From the NCBI GenBank assembly GCA_029256035.1, contig JAQSYR010000210.1:1-8137 (forward strand): a DNA stretch of 8,137 nucleotides. The letters are read 5' to 3'. The translations under genes and the position numbers were made by a program. This DNA comes from Anaerocolumna sp. GTDB lineage: Bacteria; Bacillota; Clostridia; Lachnospirales; Lachnospiraceae. Under the pieces are notes generated by a model. The model was not told the DNA's origin and searched no databases. It worked only from the letters and a program-made list of their open reading frames with translations. Within the stretch, counting starts at the first letter, position 1. Each line of letters opens with the position of its first letter. Shown here piece by piece: positions 7,521 through 8,137 of this stretch.

Positions 7521-8137
7521 ATGAAGGATTATATAGTCGTATTGCATAATTTAGTTAACAGATTTGTTAATATATTACTGAAAAATATTAGACGATTTGA
7601 TATTTTTAAACGGCTTATTATTTCATTTCTTCTTGTAATAATATTACCTAATTCTATAATTGGCATTGTTTCATTAACTAAATTTTCTAAAGAAATGGAC
7701 AATACCATTTCTGATTTTTCTTATCGAACATTGTATTCTTAGAACAGGAATTATATGATATTTATAAAAGTAAAATTGGTAACAGATTGTATTCTGCTCC
7801 TGCATCCTCAACTTATTCTGATATTGTGAATATAGAAATAGTTAGTAAGCAGAATGAATACGTTCAAATTAATTACCAAAACAATCCTGTTGGGGGAAGC
7901 ATCACTAATTTAGATAGTTTTCGTACTGCCTATTACTACAACCGGGCATTAAATGCACCTAATTCACTTTTTTGGTGGGATACAACGGACGAGCATTCTA
8001 CTTACATTGTTAATCAATACCCTTCTGTAAATTTAGGAAACTATATTACTGTATTAAAAGCATTTCCTGATATTGTAACCGGAGAAATACTTGGTGTTAT
8101 TGTTATTAACATATCTGTTCCATTGGAAGACATTTTT
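7521..8137 (+). pseudogene. Membrane sensor protein, N-terminal part: YesM-like histidine kinase or membrane-anchored AraC regulator; frame broken near 7733-7742
   Basis: This gene diverges from the transporter operon. The first frame has a cytoplasmic N-terminus of about 30 residues. Then comes one membrane segment (about 32-52, RLIISFLLVIILPNSIIGIV) and FSKEMDNTISDFSYRTLYS, ending at a TAG at 7740-7742. From 7742 a second frame stays open to the window edge. It reads EQELYDIYKSKIGNRLY, DIVNIEIVSKQNEYV and LGVIVINISVPLEDIF, the pattern of a Cache-like extracellular sensor domain. YesM-type kinases normally have some 40-50 more residues after the first membrane segment, so material appears missing at the junction. 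The start at 7521 is the first ATG after an in-frame stop at 7512-7514; GGGG at 7507-7510 is a modest binding site. The kinase or DNA-binding part is beyond the edge, so the output domain is unknown. Position suggests that it controls the neighbouring importer operon. Confidence 0.72.

Noticed and set aside
1..8137. CRISPR array, tRNA, rRNA, insertion sequence or phage genes
   Set aside because: No spaced repeats, RNA gene signatures, transposase-like frames or terminal inverted repeats were seen on either strand; the breaks contain no inserted DNA.

Overview
The window looks like a low-G+C Gram-positive chromosome, most likely a clostridial plant-polysaccharide degrader of the Lachnospiraceae type. 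This is inferred from the A+T-rich sequence, AGGAGG-like ribosome binding sites, a lipoprotein substrate-binding protein with a Thr/Ala/Glu/Pro linker, and a YesM-like sensor beside a sugar ABC transporter. No taxonomic marker is present, so the placement is tentative.

Layout. A minus-strand operon-like series runs from about 7230 down to position 1: sugar-binding lipoprotein (5990-7229), MalF-type permease (4944-5831), MalG-type permease with a large extracellular insertion (3728-4932), GH38 alpha-mannosidase-like protein (958-3607), HAD-superfamily phosphatase-like protein (174-934), and the first 51 codons of a CE7 acetylxylan esterase/cephalosporin-C deacetylase (1-155, cut by the window edge). 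A divergent plus-strand gene (7521 to the window end) encodes the membrane and extracellular sensor part of a YesM-like histidine kinase or membrane-anchored AraC regulator. The 291-base gap between the divergent starts should hold both promoters. There is no ATPase gene here, as is common when such importers share an MsmX-type ATPase.

Inferred job: sense, import and trim an oligosaccharide, probably mannose-containing and possibly O-acetylated, judged only from GH38 plus CE7.

The striking feature is damage. Five of the seven genes do not read through in one frame. The phosphatase gene appears to lack one base. In the GH38, MalG, binding-protein and sensor genes the frame changes exactly where, compared with the families, roughly 40-55 residues seem to be missing. 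Four losses of similar size in one 8-kb stretch suggest either wholesale decay of the locus or a systematic assembly artefact such as falsely closed gaps. The sequence alone cannot decide. Separately, the GH38 protein has Phe where the family has its Asp nucleophile and zinc ligand, and the HAD protein has Gly where the nucleophilic Asp is expected. Neither difference follows directly from the frame changes.
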